Below are positions 36,204-45,849 of a stretch of 64,000 bases of DNA, piece after piece (the stretch's first letter is position 1; the number at the start of each line of letters is the position of its first letter). The notes below the pieces were generated by a model that saw nothing but the letters and a program-made list of their open reading frames with translations, was not told the origin of the DNA and ran no database searches. The position numbers were made by a program, and so were the translations under genes. Source of the stretch: Gyrodactylus bullatarudis (taxonomy: Eukaryota; Platyhelminthes; Monogenea; Gyrodactylidea; Gyrodactylidae); NCBI GenBank assembly GCA_012064415.1, contig SSNU01000029.1, positions 148,588 through 212,587 of the forward strand, in the 5' to 3' direction.

Positions 36204-39038
36204 TCAAAATTGTTCTTTAACCTTGAAATCATATTCCATAGACATGGCTCTTTTAGCTCCACTTATAGCTTCACAATTATATAAAGCAGAATCAGCAAAT
36301 TGTACATTTGAAATGGTCAATTTACTGACAGCAGTTGAGCTGCTTACGCCACAGTTTTTGATTGAATTCTCAACGCGATATCTTGGAATTCCACCTAGAT
36401 TCAAGTACCTGAATTGACTTTCGCCGGCACTTTGGCCTGGAAGACAGCCCCAGTTGTATCTCCATATGATTCTTGGGAGAGGATTACCTGTTGCTTCACA
36501 TTCCAAAGTAACAGTTCCACCAACCCGAGCTTCATATAATCTTTCAACTCGAGAGATAATTTCAGGAGCTCCTAATTTATTTAAATTAGAAAAGATTTCA
36601 AGCTTAAAAATTTTTCACTAACTGCAACCAAATTCATCTTCTCCACGAGTACATTCTGTTGAATCATCACAGATAAATGAACGAGGAATAACTTGCTGGC
36701 TGGCAGGGCAAGTGAATGTAGTTCGATTGTAGGCACCAGATCTTGAACGATAATCACAGATATCTTAAAATTAATGATAAATTAATAAATACATCTTTTT
36801 GGGATTTATTTACCTGGGCAATCAGCTTCGTCGAAACCGTTTCCGCAGTCATCATCTCCATCACATTCCCAGTTTACGTTATAGGTATCTGCTGTGGGGG
36901 CTTTTCCAAGATGATTTTCACACTTTCTAATGATAGGATCGCAGGTTGAACAGTTGAATTCATCAGATCCGTCAGTGCAATCTGTTTTGCCATCGCAAAA
37001 TCTACCTCGATCAAGACATTGGCCATTGTTGCATTTACGTTGATCTGGGAGACATAGCGTAGTGACCTCTTCATCACCTTTAAAAAGAAGAAAGGACGTA
37101 ACAAAAAAAGTCAAATAAAGAAAATGATGGAAACATACCAGTTGCGTCCCAATCCAATACTGATTCTAAAAGAATTTTGAATCAATTTCAATATTTGAAT
37201 TATTATTAATTTAAGGTTGAAAATAAAGAGATTCCAATCTTCCGGTTATAGAATTTGCATAAAATAAATAAAATTTAAAAGTTACCTTCATTTCGAATAA
37301 TCATGTCTAAATATTAAGAATTATTTATTTATTTCAGTTAATTAAATGTTAAATTTTAGTGATGCTGGGTTAAGGGATGTGAATAATCTATGTAACTTAC
37401 CTATCATAACTTTGGAAGTGGACAAAATCCATTTTCCATTGAAATTAGCTCTACAGTAGTAAGTACCTGCATCACTTGAAGAGGCAATCTTTTCATAATA
37501 ACTTGAAGATCCAGTATGAGTAATGAAAGAAGTATCAACATCTTCAGTGTCTAGGGAACCTTCAGGCTGGAATTTCCATGAAATATTGCTTCCGGTCAGG
37601 GAATTTGAACCACTTATGGTACAATGAATACTTAGACGCTCACCTTCGGTAATCTTCATCTCTTTTGGTTCCATTTGAATGTTGGTGTTGCCTAAAAATT
37701 TCAAATTCAATCTCAAATTAATTTTCAATTGAACGCTTTGTTCTATTTGAAGAATTATATTTTAAAAGATTGGATTATCTCACTTTTCACTCTCACGTTA
37801 CCATAAAGTGTTACCCTATTATTATTTTTATCATAAAAAGAGCATTGATAAGCTCCCTCATTTTCATGAGTAGCTTTCGCGATAGACATGACACTTGAAG
37901 AGGCGAGATCAGTCCTTCGCAAGTTCAAATTCAGCATGTCATCTTGACGCAATGTTTGATCATTGAGTTTCCAAGGACTAGATAAAATCTTGCCAGAATT
38001 GTGATCACAGTGAATTTCTATTCTATCCCCGAAATTCACTGTAAAGTTCGCACCTGGATACCTTTGCATTGCTATCAACAAAAATTTTTAATTTATAGGT
38101 AAAGTTGTAAACTGTATTCCATGCAGTTTGATATTGCACTCCAAGCGGAAATATAATAAGGCACCAAAAGCTTAAAATTTTATCCACTTCACCAAAATTT
38201 ACATACACTTTTCATCGTCTAGATTTGAGTTTTTATTAATAATTTTATTCTTTTCTTTATGAGTTCATCTCCAAGAGTTGATACTCACTTCCAATAACTG
38301 CAGTAGATTGAGTTTTCTTTATCTGAACGTTAATTGAACCTTTTAGTGGATGTGACTCATTGATCAAAACTTCGCAAATATAAGTGCCTTGTGAAACAGT
38401 AACATCTTGGATAGTATAGGTTCTTTGATTACCAAGAAGGACTCCATCCTTTTTCCACAGATAGGTAACTCTATCACCAGGTCCTAGAGGTGATACAATA
38501 GCATCGAGAACAGCACCTTTTCCAGCTTGTCTCAGGGTTGTTCTCAAAGTGTGCAATGTTGTTACATCTAAATTTGATTTTAAATAAAGCAACATACATT
38601 GGGCTGGTTTCAAGACTGAATCATATGTAAGACCGGCTTTGTATTTTTCGCCATTTTCGTTTGACACCTCGCAGACGAATGGGCCATTATTAACCAAATC
38701 ACTTTTCTATAATTAAATTCACAACAATAAAATCTTACAGAGATAACAGCGTTTGAATAGTGTGAAACAACACTTCCGTCCTTTCTGAACCATGTAAATT
38801 GAGCATTTTTATCTTGATTCCTATCATAAACACAAATTATATTGAGACGATCATTATTCAACTCCTTGACAAAGGTTGACAATTGATAGTCTGAAATAAA
38901 TTTAGAGTAAATTAAATTCAAATCATACCATCGCCTGTGTTATCTGTAATGTAGAAAGAAATATTAGAAGATTATATTCAAGTTACATGAGTTTAATTGA
39001 ACTAGCACTGTAAAAAATAATACTAGAAGTCTACACAT
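36204..39038 (-). CDS. Gene B: secreted Ig/LDLa protein, perlecan-like modules, 682 aa
   Basis: Twelve exons: 38987-39038, 38929-38943, 38739-38890, 38289-38706, 38207-38218, 37784-38071, 37401-37691, 37286-37306, 37139-37165, 36814-37077, 36623-36763, 36204-36571. Phases agree and the total is 683 codons. Signal peptide MCRLLVLFFTVLVQLNS, then an Ig-like domain (IICVYD, FTWFRKDG, GPFVCEV), a second Ig (YLWKKDG, GTYICEV), a third (IEIHCDH, GAYQCSFY) and a fourth (LSIHCTI, GTYYCRAN). Two LDLa modules share one exon (FCDGKTDCTDGSDEFNC; ECDGDDDCGNGFDEADC), and a third (FICDDSTECTRGEDEFGC) follows. The last exon is a perlecan-type Ig (IIWRYNWGCLPGQ, YNCEA). Gene A has an intron between LDLa 1 and 2 that is absent here, plus an extra ~100-residue region. 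Likely extracellular. Confidence 0.85.
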
Positions 39039-39097
39039 GTTGGCTTCTGTTCAGCTTTTTTGGGATACGCTGTGAAATAATACATTGAATAATTTCC

Positions 39098-39106
39098 CTA
39101 TTTATG
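39098..39106 (-). promoter_or_regulatory. TATA-like box of gene B
   Basis: The minus strand reads GCATAAATAGGGAAATTATT 50-68 bases upstream of the gene B ATG. CATAAATAG is a plausible TATA box for a short 5' leader. Position and sequence only; no transcript evidence. Confidence 0.4.
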
Positions 39107-40207
39107 CAAAGACATAACCAATAGTATTTAAAGGTTGTGAAACAAATATATTTTGTATTAGTTCTACAAAACCTTATTAGAAAAATAACAAGATTATACA
39201 ATTTGGCTTACCAGGTTTATTTTTCAACATATAGAAATCATGATGAGAAGATATTTCATAATTTTTACACATGTGATGCATATTTTAGATCTTCAGTTTG
39301 ACATTTCTAAATAATTATATCGAGATATTAAGAGAAATCATTGATAAAAAATTCAGTCTGGTGCAAAAAATTTTCTATTCGACCATTATTTGTCTAGATA
39401 TTCCTTAACACTTTTGATGTCATGATTTTAACTATCCATATAAAGCTAGTTAATATTATTTTTACAGAGTTTGTGCTTTTTTTATGCTTTCAAGGATAGC
39501 CATTTCATTTTGAAAAACTGCAAGAACTTTGTAATATGCTGAAATTGGCCAGTCGTCTTTATCAATCTTGAACAACCTAAGATAGATCTTCTTTGTGGGA
39601 TACCTGTGAGAAAAATTTTGAGCTCAAATGTTGTAAAAATGATAAATTGGGCTATTGAAATTTTTTAATTTCGACAACTTATTGGCTCATTTGATCATTG
39701 AATTTGGAAAATAAATTTCTTCCTGACTATCCGGAAAAAGAGATTGAGGTTTTTTCTAAAAATAGTAAATTTCCATCTTCATGCCATTGGAATTGTCTTA
39801 ACTAGGTTTAGAATTTAAAAACCAAAGCGGCATTTAGGAAAAGCGAAATTGGCCTAATTTGCGACAAAAATTCCACGAAGATATTCTACAAAATTTTTGT
39901 TTGTTATCGAGATCTGGATCATAATCAAGATTCTTGATTCAAGAATTTTCATCTTTTACTGATATGTAAAGCTAGTTGACATGAAGATGAGAATTTACTA
40001 TTCTGACAAAAAACTCAATATTTTTCTCCGGATTCACAGAAAAACTAATTTTTTCGTATTCTTAAACGGAATGAGCTAATAAGATGAGGATATTCGAAAA
40101 AAATCCGAAAAAAATCAAGGACCAAATTTCCCCTTTTTCAACTTCTGAACCCAAAATGTTTATCGATTTCGATGATTCGAAGCAGTTAAGTGATGGTATT
40201 TGGGATT

Positions 40208-41031
40208 TGTTGCATACGTGGGGGAAAAAGGAAGAGAGGTTTGAGTATTAATATAGTGGTGGCCAAAAAAAAGTTTTCACTTTAAAAACTTGTTGTTGTT
40301 TGGTTATTTTAAATGATATTTAGTTGCAAAATAGTTCATTCGGTTGAGCAATATATGCAAATATCTAATATAGTAATTTTTTTCGATTTGATTCATTCAT
40401 AAATACAAAATTAAGAAATTACCGTTTTCATTGAAATTTATATTGACAAAATAAAGTTTTCACTTTTTAAACTTTCTACTTCTTGTTTGTGAGAAGATTT
40501 CTGAATTAGGAAAATTAATTCGCTGATCAGATATTTATTTGCAAGTATTCTTACATTAATTATTCTGAAACAAATGCTTATCAGTGGTTCAAAATGATGG
40601 AGATTTCACTAAATAAAAGTGAAAACTTTATTTTGTCAATATAAATTTCAATGAAAACGGTAATTTCTTAATTTTGTATTTATGAATGAATCAAATCGAA
40701 AAAAATTACTATATTAGATATTTGCATATATTGCTCAACCGAATGAACTATTTTGCAACTAAATATCATTTAAAATAACCAAACAACAACAAGTTTTTAA
40801 AGTGAAAACTTTTTTTTGGCCACCACTATAGTATTCATCTTTATTTGATATATGGAAATGTATTCTTGATATAACTTTAATCTTAATAAGTCTTTGAAAT
40901 TAATTGTAGCGCTTTGTGCTTTGTTCGAAACGTCGCGGCTCGAAGCGTCCAGGTCTTTGTTTAACTATATTTATAAAAGAGGTAAATTAATCATGAATAT
41001 TTATTAGATATCATTAATGCAGGATATAACA
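40208..41031 (-). repeat. 3' LTR of the Ty3 element (contains a MITE)
   Basis: Matches the 247-bp right LTR outside the inserted MITE at 40254-40828. Because the element is transcribed on the minus strand, this is the 3' LTR. Confidence 0.9.
40254..40828. mobile_element. Tc1/mariner-type MITE in the 3' LTR
   Basis: Ends read TAGTGGTGGCCAAAAAAAAG and its inverse. The arms are about 220 bp each and close to identical, around a ~130-bp centre. The intact LTR copy shows the empty site ATTAATAGTATTC, so the insertion plus a TA duplication accounts for exactly 577 extra bases. The GTGGTGGCCAAAA end resembles Tc1-family termini. Non-coding. Confidence 0.88.
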
Positions 41032-41046
41032 TCCCTCCCTTTTTTT
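41032..41046 (-). other. Polypurine tract of the Ty3 element
   Basis: The minus strand reads AAAAAAAGGGAGGGA directly before the 3' LTR start TGTTATATCC. This is the expected position and composition of the plus-strand primer. I see no TGG-type primer binding site at the other end. Confidence 0.75.
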
Positions 41047-41111
41047 AAAGATATTTTCCAGTAATATTATTTGTAAAATGTTTTGTAGTTAAATTAAATA
41101 AATATATATTT

Positions 41112-42230
41112 TTAATATTCAAACTCATTTCGATATTTCTTGTTTGGAACTGGATGCCTTGAAGATTTCCTAGTGCTTGTGTACTTTCTGTTTCTATTTC
41201 TATTTTCGGAGCTTGACCTCCTACCTTTTGATCTATCTTTATTCTCTTTATATTCGGGTTTTCGTTCCCTACTTCTTTCTTTGCTTTCGGAGTGACTTCT
41301 CCTACCTCTTTTTCTAACTTGTGAGTTTTCAGAGTCTTTGCTCTTACTTCTTTCTCTTTCTTTCCTTGGTTTTATGTGATTTTCATGTCTTTTATCTTCC
41401 TTATCATCATTCTCATTTTTAATTATGTGGATTACTCCATCAGTCTTTATTATTTCACCTTTTTCCCATTTTTCTCGGTTTTTACCGATGCCTAAGTACC
41501 ATACTTTTTGACCTTTTGTAATATTTAGACGGCTTTTCCTTTGCTTCTTTTGGAGGTACTAATAAGTCTAAGTTTGTTCTGGGTTTGGTATTGAACATTT
41601 TTTCTGCAGGTGATTTTCCATCTCTCTTGGGAGTGTTCCTGAATGTTTTGAGGAATTTATTTAGTTCCAATTGTAGATCTTTTTTATTCATTTTTTCAAT
41701 GGCTCTTTTGATAGTGTCTACATTACGTTCAGCCAAACCATTACTTTGAGGATGGTATGGTGGAGAATGTTTTAATTCAATAGCATCTTTCAAAGTCCAT
41801 TCTAGGAATTCTGTTGAGTTGAAGGGTGGACCATTGTCAGCTACTATAATTTCTGGGTTACCAAATCTGGCATTTAAGTTATCTAAGACTCTGATAACAT
41901 TTTGTGCGTTCGTTTTCGTCATTATCTCAACCTCTAACCACCCTGTAAAACTGTCAATGATTACAAAAATGTAGTTTCCGTCGATTGGACCTCCGAAGTC
42001 GATGTGGATTCTCTGGTATGATTACACGGTCATGAAACATTACACATTCATTGATAATAGATAATTCATTTCTTATTTTATAAAATTGGAAAATTTCATC
42101 TTTTAAATTATGCTTATTTTTCCATTTTGAGTAATCTAAGATATTTTCTTTTATTTTTAACAAATCTTCATCTTTTATAGACTCTTCTTTAATTTTTTCC
42201 TAAGTTAAGGGTGACTTTTTAAATTTATCT
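41112..42230 (-). pseudogene. Ty3 integrase with Arg/Ser-rich tail (frameshifted)
   Basis: The minus strand shows an integrase core: IIVADNGPPFNSTEFLEW (second catalytic Asp) and SPPYHPQSNGLAERNV (catalytic Glu), with the upstream part at 41930-42163 in another frame. The core frame stops at 41482. A different frame continues from QKVWYLGIGKN to a stop at 41112-41114. It adds about 100 residues with many RS, SR and RE pairs, such as GRRSHSESKERSRER. At least two frameshifts make this copy inactive. Confidence 0.7.
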
Positions 42231-42433
42231 ATCATATTTTCTGTTAACTCAAGTTCAATTTTATTTATGATTGCGATTATGTTTTCTTGAGCTAATGATT
42301 TATTATCTTCAATTAGACGTGATAAAGCGTCTGCCATTCCGAACTCTTTAGTGCCTATGTGTTCAATGGTGAAGTCATAATTGGCAATTAGTAAACCCCA
42401 TCTTTGAAGTCTTAAGGAAGTATAAATTGGTAT

Positions 42434-43405
42434 TCAATTTTTAGGTTTAAAGATATATAATAAGGGTTTGTGATCTGTCTGAAGGATAAATTTCTTTCCT
42501 ATTATAAATTTGTGGAATCTTTGGATGGCTAATATTAGTGCTAATCCCTCCTTTTCAATCTGGCTATATTTTCTTTGACTAACGTCGAAGGTAGCATGCA
42601 TATGTTGGATTGGTCTAATGATACCATTCTTATCTTTTTGTAGTAGTACGCCACCCATGGCGTAGTCACTAGCGTCGGCTGCTACAATGGTAGTTTTATC
42701 TAAATCAAAATGAGCTACCATTGTTTCTTTACAAATCAGATTTTTTATATTTTCTACTGCCTTAGTGTGTTTGTCTGACCAAATAAATTCAGCGTTTTTA
42801 TGAACAAGTTGTTGGAGAATTGGTGTATATTTATATAATTCTTTCATGTATGGACTATAAAAAGTAACCATGCCTAAGAATGTCATTAAGTCTTTGGGTT
42901 TTTTTGGTAATTTCATGTTTTTGAAAGTCTCGACTTTTTTAGGGTCGGGCCTTCTGCCATATTCATCAATGATATGTCCTAGGAATTTTATTTCTTTTTG
43001 GAAGAATTTTGATTTTTCTAGGTTAGCCTTTAGTCCAAATTCATTTAACCTTTGAAAAGTTCTATCAGAATTTTACCTAACTCTGTTTCGTTTTTGGCGA
43101 ATCCCAGGATGTCGTCCATATAAGTTCTTACATTAGTCAAATTTACTGTGACCTTATCTATGACTTCTTGGCATATAGCCGGAGCAGTTTTTACACCAAT
43201 ACATAATCTTTTATATCTATATAATCCTAGATGAGTGTTGACTGTGAGTATTTCTCTAGATTCTCTTTCTACTGGGATTTGTAGAAATGCTTCAGTTAAG
43301 TCAACGACGAAGAAGATTTTACCCCCTGCTAATGACGCAAGAACGTCTTCTATATTTCTTTGGGAATATTTGTATGATAGTATTTGGTCATTGGCACTAC
43401 CTGAT
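42434..43405 (-). pseudogene. Ty3 reverse transcriptase (fingers/palm) and RNase H
   Basis: 43070-43400 encodes VDLTEAFLQIPVERES, LYRYKRLCIGVKTAPA and YMDDILGFAKNE, with the YMDD box of RT. 42434-42916 encodes PKDLMTFLGMVTFYSPYM, ADASDYAMGGVLLQ and QTDHKPLLYIF, the Ty3 RNase H with its first catalytic Asp. The two lie in different frames, with a stop near 43050. Confidence 0.78.
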
Positions 43406-43409
43406 AAGT

Positions 43410-44190
43410 CTATGCATGTCCTGATTTTGTTGTTAGCTTTTGTACATAAACTAATGGTGCAGCCCAGTCTGAATATTCTACTCTTTCTATGTAGTTCGCC
43501 TTTTCTAATCTCTTTATCTCATTAGTTAGGAGTTCTTCTCGGTGGTAGGGAACGTCTCTCGCAGCTCTAAACACTGGTGTAGCATTTTCTTTTAGTCTAA
43601 TTTTGGCTTCAATTCTACATAACCCTCTAGAAGTTTCGTTTAGTTCTTTAATTTTGTCAAGATAAGTTTTATTTTGGGTTTCAATGTTACATATTGTTAT
43701 GTTTTTGCAGTTAGGACAAGTTTGACCTATTCTCATAATTTTGAGTGTGTCGATTATGTTACGTCCAAGGATATTTTGTGGAATTTCAGATGAGACATAC
43801 ATGTTAGTGTTTAACGTTTGATTTTGATATTTTATTTTTGCCTTAAATTTCCCTTCTATCTTAAGTTTTTGTGTGTTGGCTACAGATGCTATAATATCAT
43901 TCTCTTCTAACTCTTGATATATTTGATCTTTATAAGTTTTTAAAGTTATTAGTGATATTTTTGCACCCATATCATATAGGAAGGTTATTTTTACATTGTT
44001 AACAATGATATCTATTTCACTATTCACCTCGTCATCATTTATGTCATTAAAATTTATAGAACATATCTTACAGTTGAAATTGTCTCTGCATCTGAACTCC
44101 GGATGCCCTACCTTATTGCACTTTCGACATTGGTGGTAAAGATAACGACATATACCCATGTGTAACTTGCCACAGCCTGAACATGGTTGG
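43410..44190 (-). CDS. Ty3 nucleocapsid knuckles, protease and start of RT
   Basis: The frame holds two Cys/His clusters (CSGCGKLHMGIC and CRKCNKVGHPEFRC), the second a standard CX2CX4HX4C knuckle. An aspartic protease follows (ITFLYDMGAKISLI, then ILGRNIIDTL), with the active-site triad reading DMG instead of the usual D-S/T-G. RT begins near ANYIERVEYSDWAAPLVYV. The frame breaks at 43410. It overlaps the end of gag in another frame near a GGTT repeat (44186-44197). Confidence 0.72.
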
Positions 44191-45049
44191 TTGGTTGAGT
44201 TGAAGGCTGGTCTGTCCTTGGCTGGAGGGGCTGAACGTCTTGGTTGGAACTCTCGCCGGACTTGTTGGATTGAGGTCTCTGGTTTTGGCGCCTCTTTTTT
44301 TTCGGTTCTTCGCAGGTCTGGGACATCTTGGCTTCAGCCATGGCGTTCATTACGATGGTGTGAGGGTAAAGATCTTCTACCACTTCTTGATTCTCATGAG
44401 CCCTTCTTCTCTTTTCGGACTCTTCATTCACTTTTCTTAACACGATCTCCTTCATTTTTGTATGTCTCTTGTCTTTAAGTGAGGAAATAAACGCGAGTAA
44501 CATGCTTTCACCTGTGGACATGTTTGTCCATTCAGCTTTCTCAAACTGATCCATGGGTTTTGCGCACCACTCATCGTACTCCGTGCCCTCAGGAATAGCC
44601 TGTGTGAACAGTTCAATTCTCTTCAAGTGTAACGGAACTTTGTCGGAGTAAATTGCGATCAGTTTCTCAAGGACCTTCTCAAGGGTTACCTCGTCGTCAT
44701 TGATATCTGATGGCTTCATGGTGTATCGAAGGTTATTGAAGGCTTTGTCATCTAACTTTTGCCATAGATATCCTTTCTTTTCATAACTCGACAGCGTAGC
44801 AGTTTCAGTTGTGAATTGTGGGCCTATTCTTGCCCAAAATGTTGCAAAATCTCCATTGGGGTCATGTTTGAAGATCTCATTGGACCGGGTAAGTGCGAGT
44901 CTAAGTTGATGGTTGTTGGTGGCTTGTCTTTGTGCGGACACGGCGTTGACTTGGACGTCGGTTGTAGTTTGTTGGTATCCCCCTTCTGACATCACTGTTG
45001 CATACGTGGGGGAAGAAGGAAGAGAGGTTTGAGTATTAATAGTATTCAT
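44108..45049 (-). CDS. Ty3 gag (capsid) open reading frame, up to 313 aa
   Basis: Long minus-strand frame with a capsid-like region (DFATFWARIGPQFT, LLAFISSLKDKRH) and a basic, Gln/Pro-rich end. The frame is open from inside the 5' LTR (Met at 45049); a Met just past the LTR edge lies at 44990-44992. The nucleocapsid knuckles follow in another frame, so either programmed frameshifting or a 4-nt slip in the GGTT repeat separates them. Confidence 0.75.
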   Translation of the reverse strand: MNTINTQTSLPSSPTYATVMSEGGYQQTTTDVQVNAVSAQRQATNNHQLRLALTRSNEIFKHDPNGDFATFWARIGPQFTTETATLSSYEKKGYLWQKLDDKAFNNLRYTMKPSDINDDEVTLEKVLEKLIAIYSDKVPLHLKRIELFTQAIPEGTEYDEWCAKPMDQFEKAEWTNMSTGESMLLAFISSLKDKRHTKMKEIVLRKVNEESEKRRRAHENQEVVEDLYPHTIVMNAMAEAKMSQTCEEPKKKRRQNQRPQSNKSGESSNQDVQPLQPRTDQPSTQPTNHVQAVASYTWVYVVIFTTNVESAIR

Positions 45050-45242
45050 CTTTATTTGATATATGGAAATGTATTCTTGATATAACTTTAATCTTAATAA
45101 GTCTTTGAAATTAATTGTAGCGCTTTGTGCTTTGTTCGAAACGTCGCGGCTCGAAGCGTCCAGGTCTTTGTTTAACTATATTTATAAAAGAGGTAAATTA
45201 ATCATGAATATTTATAAGATATAATTAATGCAGGATATAACA
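44996..45242 (-). repeat. 5' LTR of the Ty3 element
   Basis: Intact 247-bp LTR with TG...CA ends. It contains the AGCGCTTTGTGCTTTGTTCG and CGTCGCGGCTCGAAGCG blocks that are also in the 3' LTR. Gag coding starts within or at its inner edge. Confidence 0.9.
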
Positions 45243-45554
45243 GGATTGACATTGAACGAAGAATTTGAATTCATCTGCAGAAGTTCACTGAAACTCATCA
45301 TTACTGTGGGAAATCGGACAATTCGAATTATTCGATTATCACGATGGCAAATTATCCAAAATCTGGAAGTTTAACTTTTTCTCTGAAACAGTAAATTCTT
45401 CGCTATCTCAATGGCCAAATTCGAATTTTTTGTCCAATGTCGATCCCAAAAATCATCACTAAACTGCTTTGAATCATCGAAATCGAAAAAAAATTGGGGT
45501 CAGAAGTTGAAAAAGGGAAAATTTGGTGCATTTTCGAAATTTGAAAAACGGCTT

Positions 45555-45687
45555 AACCCTTTCGGTGCCGAGACAATTTCACAGTTTTTATAAAAACCAA
45601 AATTTAGCTATGAAGATACCAAGTTATTTGGCAAAAAATATTACTAATGTAAGTTCACATTGTGGGCTTCAATTTAAACTTTAATTG
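45555..45687. repeat. Truncated GGTGCCG-type TIR element
   Basis: Starts AACCCTTTCGGTGCCGAGAC and is the inverse of the element split by the LINE at 58863-62421. It shows the sequence of that site without the LINE (GGCAAAAAATATTACTAATG). It is cut off after CTTTAATTG and sits inside the larger palindromic repeat. Confidence 0.65.
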
Positions 45688-45849
45688 GTTAGATTGAATT
45701 TTTTTCGGATTTTTTTCGAATATCCTCATCTTATTAGCTCATTCCGTTTAGGAATACGAAAAAATTATTTTTTCTGTGAATCCGGAGAAAAATATTGAGT
45801 TTTTTGTCAAAATTGTAAATTCTCATCTTCATGTCAACTAGCTTTTATT

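Larger units (their letters stand above)
40208..45242 (-). mobile_element. Ty3/Gypsy LTR retrotransposon, 247-bp LTRs, GGATT target duplication
   Basis: The two LTRs start TGTTGCATACGTGGG and end GGATATAACA. The right LTR (44996-45242) is 247 bp. The left (40208-41031) is 247 bp plus a 577-bp insertion. GGATT flanks both sides (40203-40207 and 45243-45247). The LTRs differ at only about 3 positions, so insertion was recent, yet pol is cut by frameshifts. Coding order on the minus strand (gag, zinc knuckles/protease, RT, RNase H, integrase) is that of Ty3/Gypsy. Confidence 0.92.
39967..45836. repeat. Palindromic repeat split by the Ty3 element and another insertion
   Basis: The left end AGCTAGTTGACATGAAGATG (39967) and right end CATCTTCATGTCAACTAGCT (45817-45836) are perfect inverted repeats. 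Inward, GGAATGAGCTAATAAGATGA is matched by the inverse TCATCTTATTAGCTCATTCC. The element is interrupted by the Ty3 retrotransposon (40208-45242) and by a GGTGCCG element (45555-45687). It is the oldest layer of this nest. Confidence 0.7.

Noticed and set aside
44158..44478. 106-codon plus-strand frame near the Ty3 gag
   Set aside because: It is the antisense of the gag 3' region; no independent motif.
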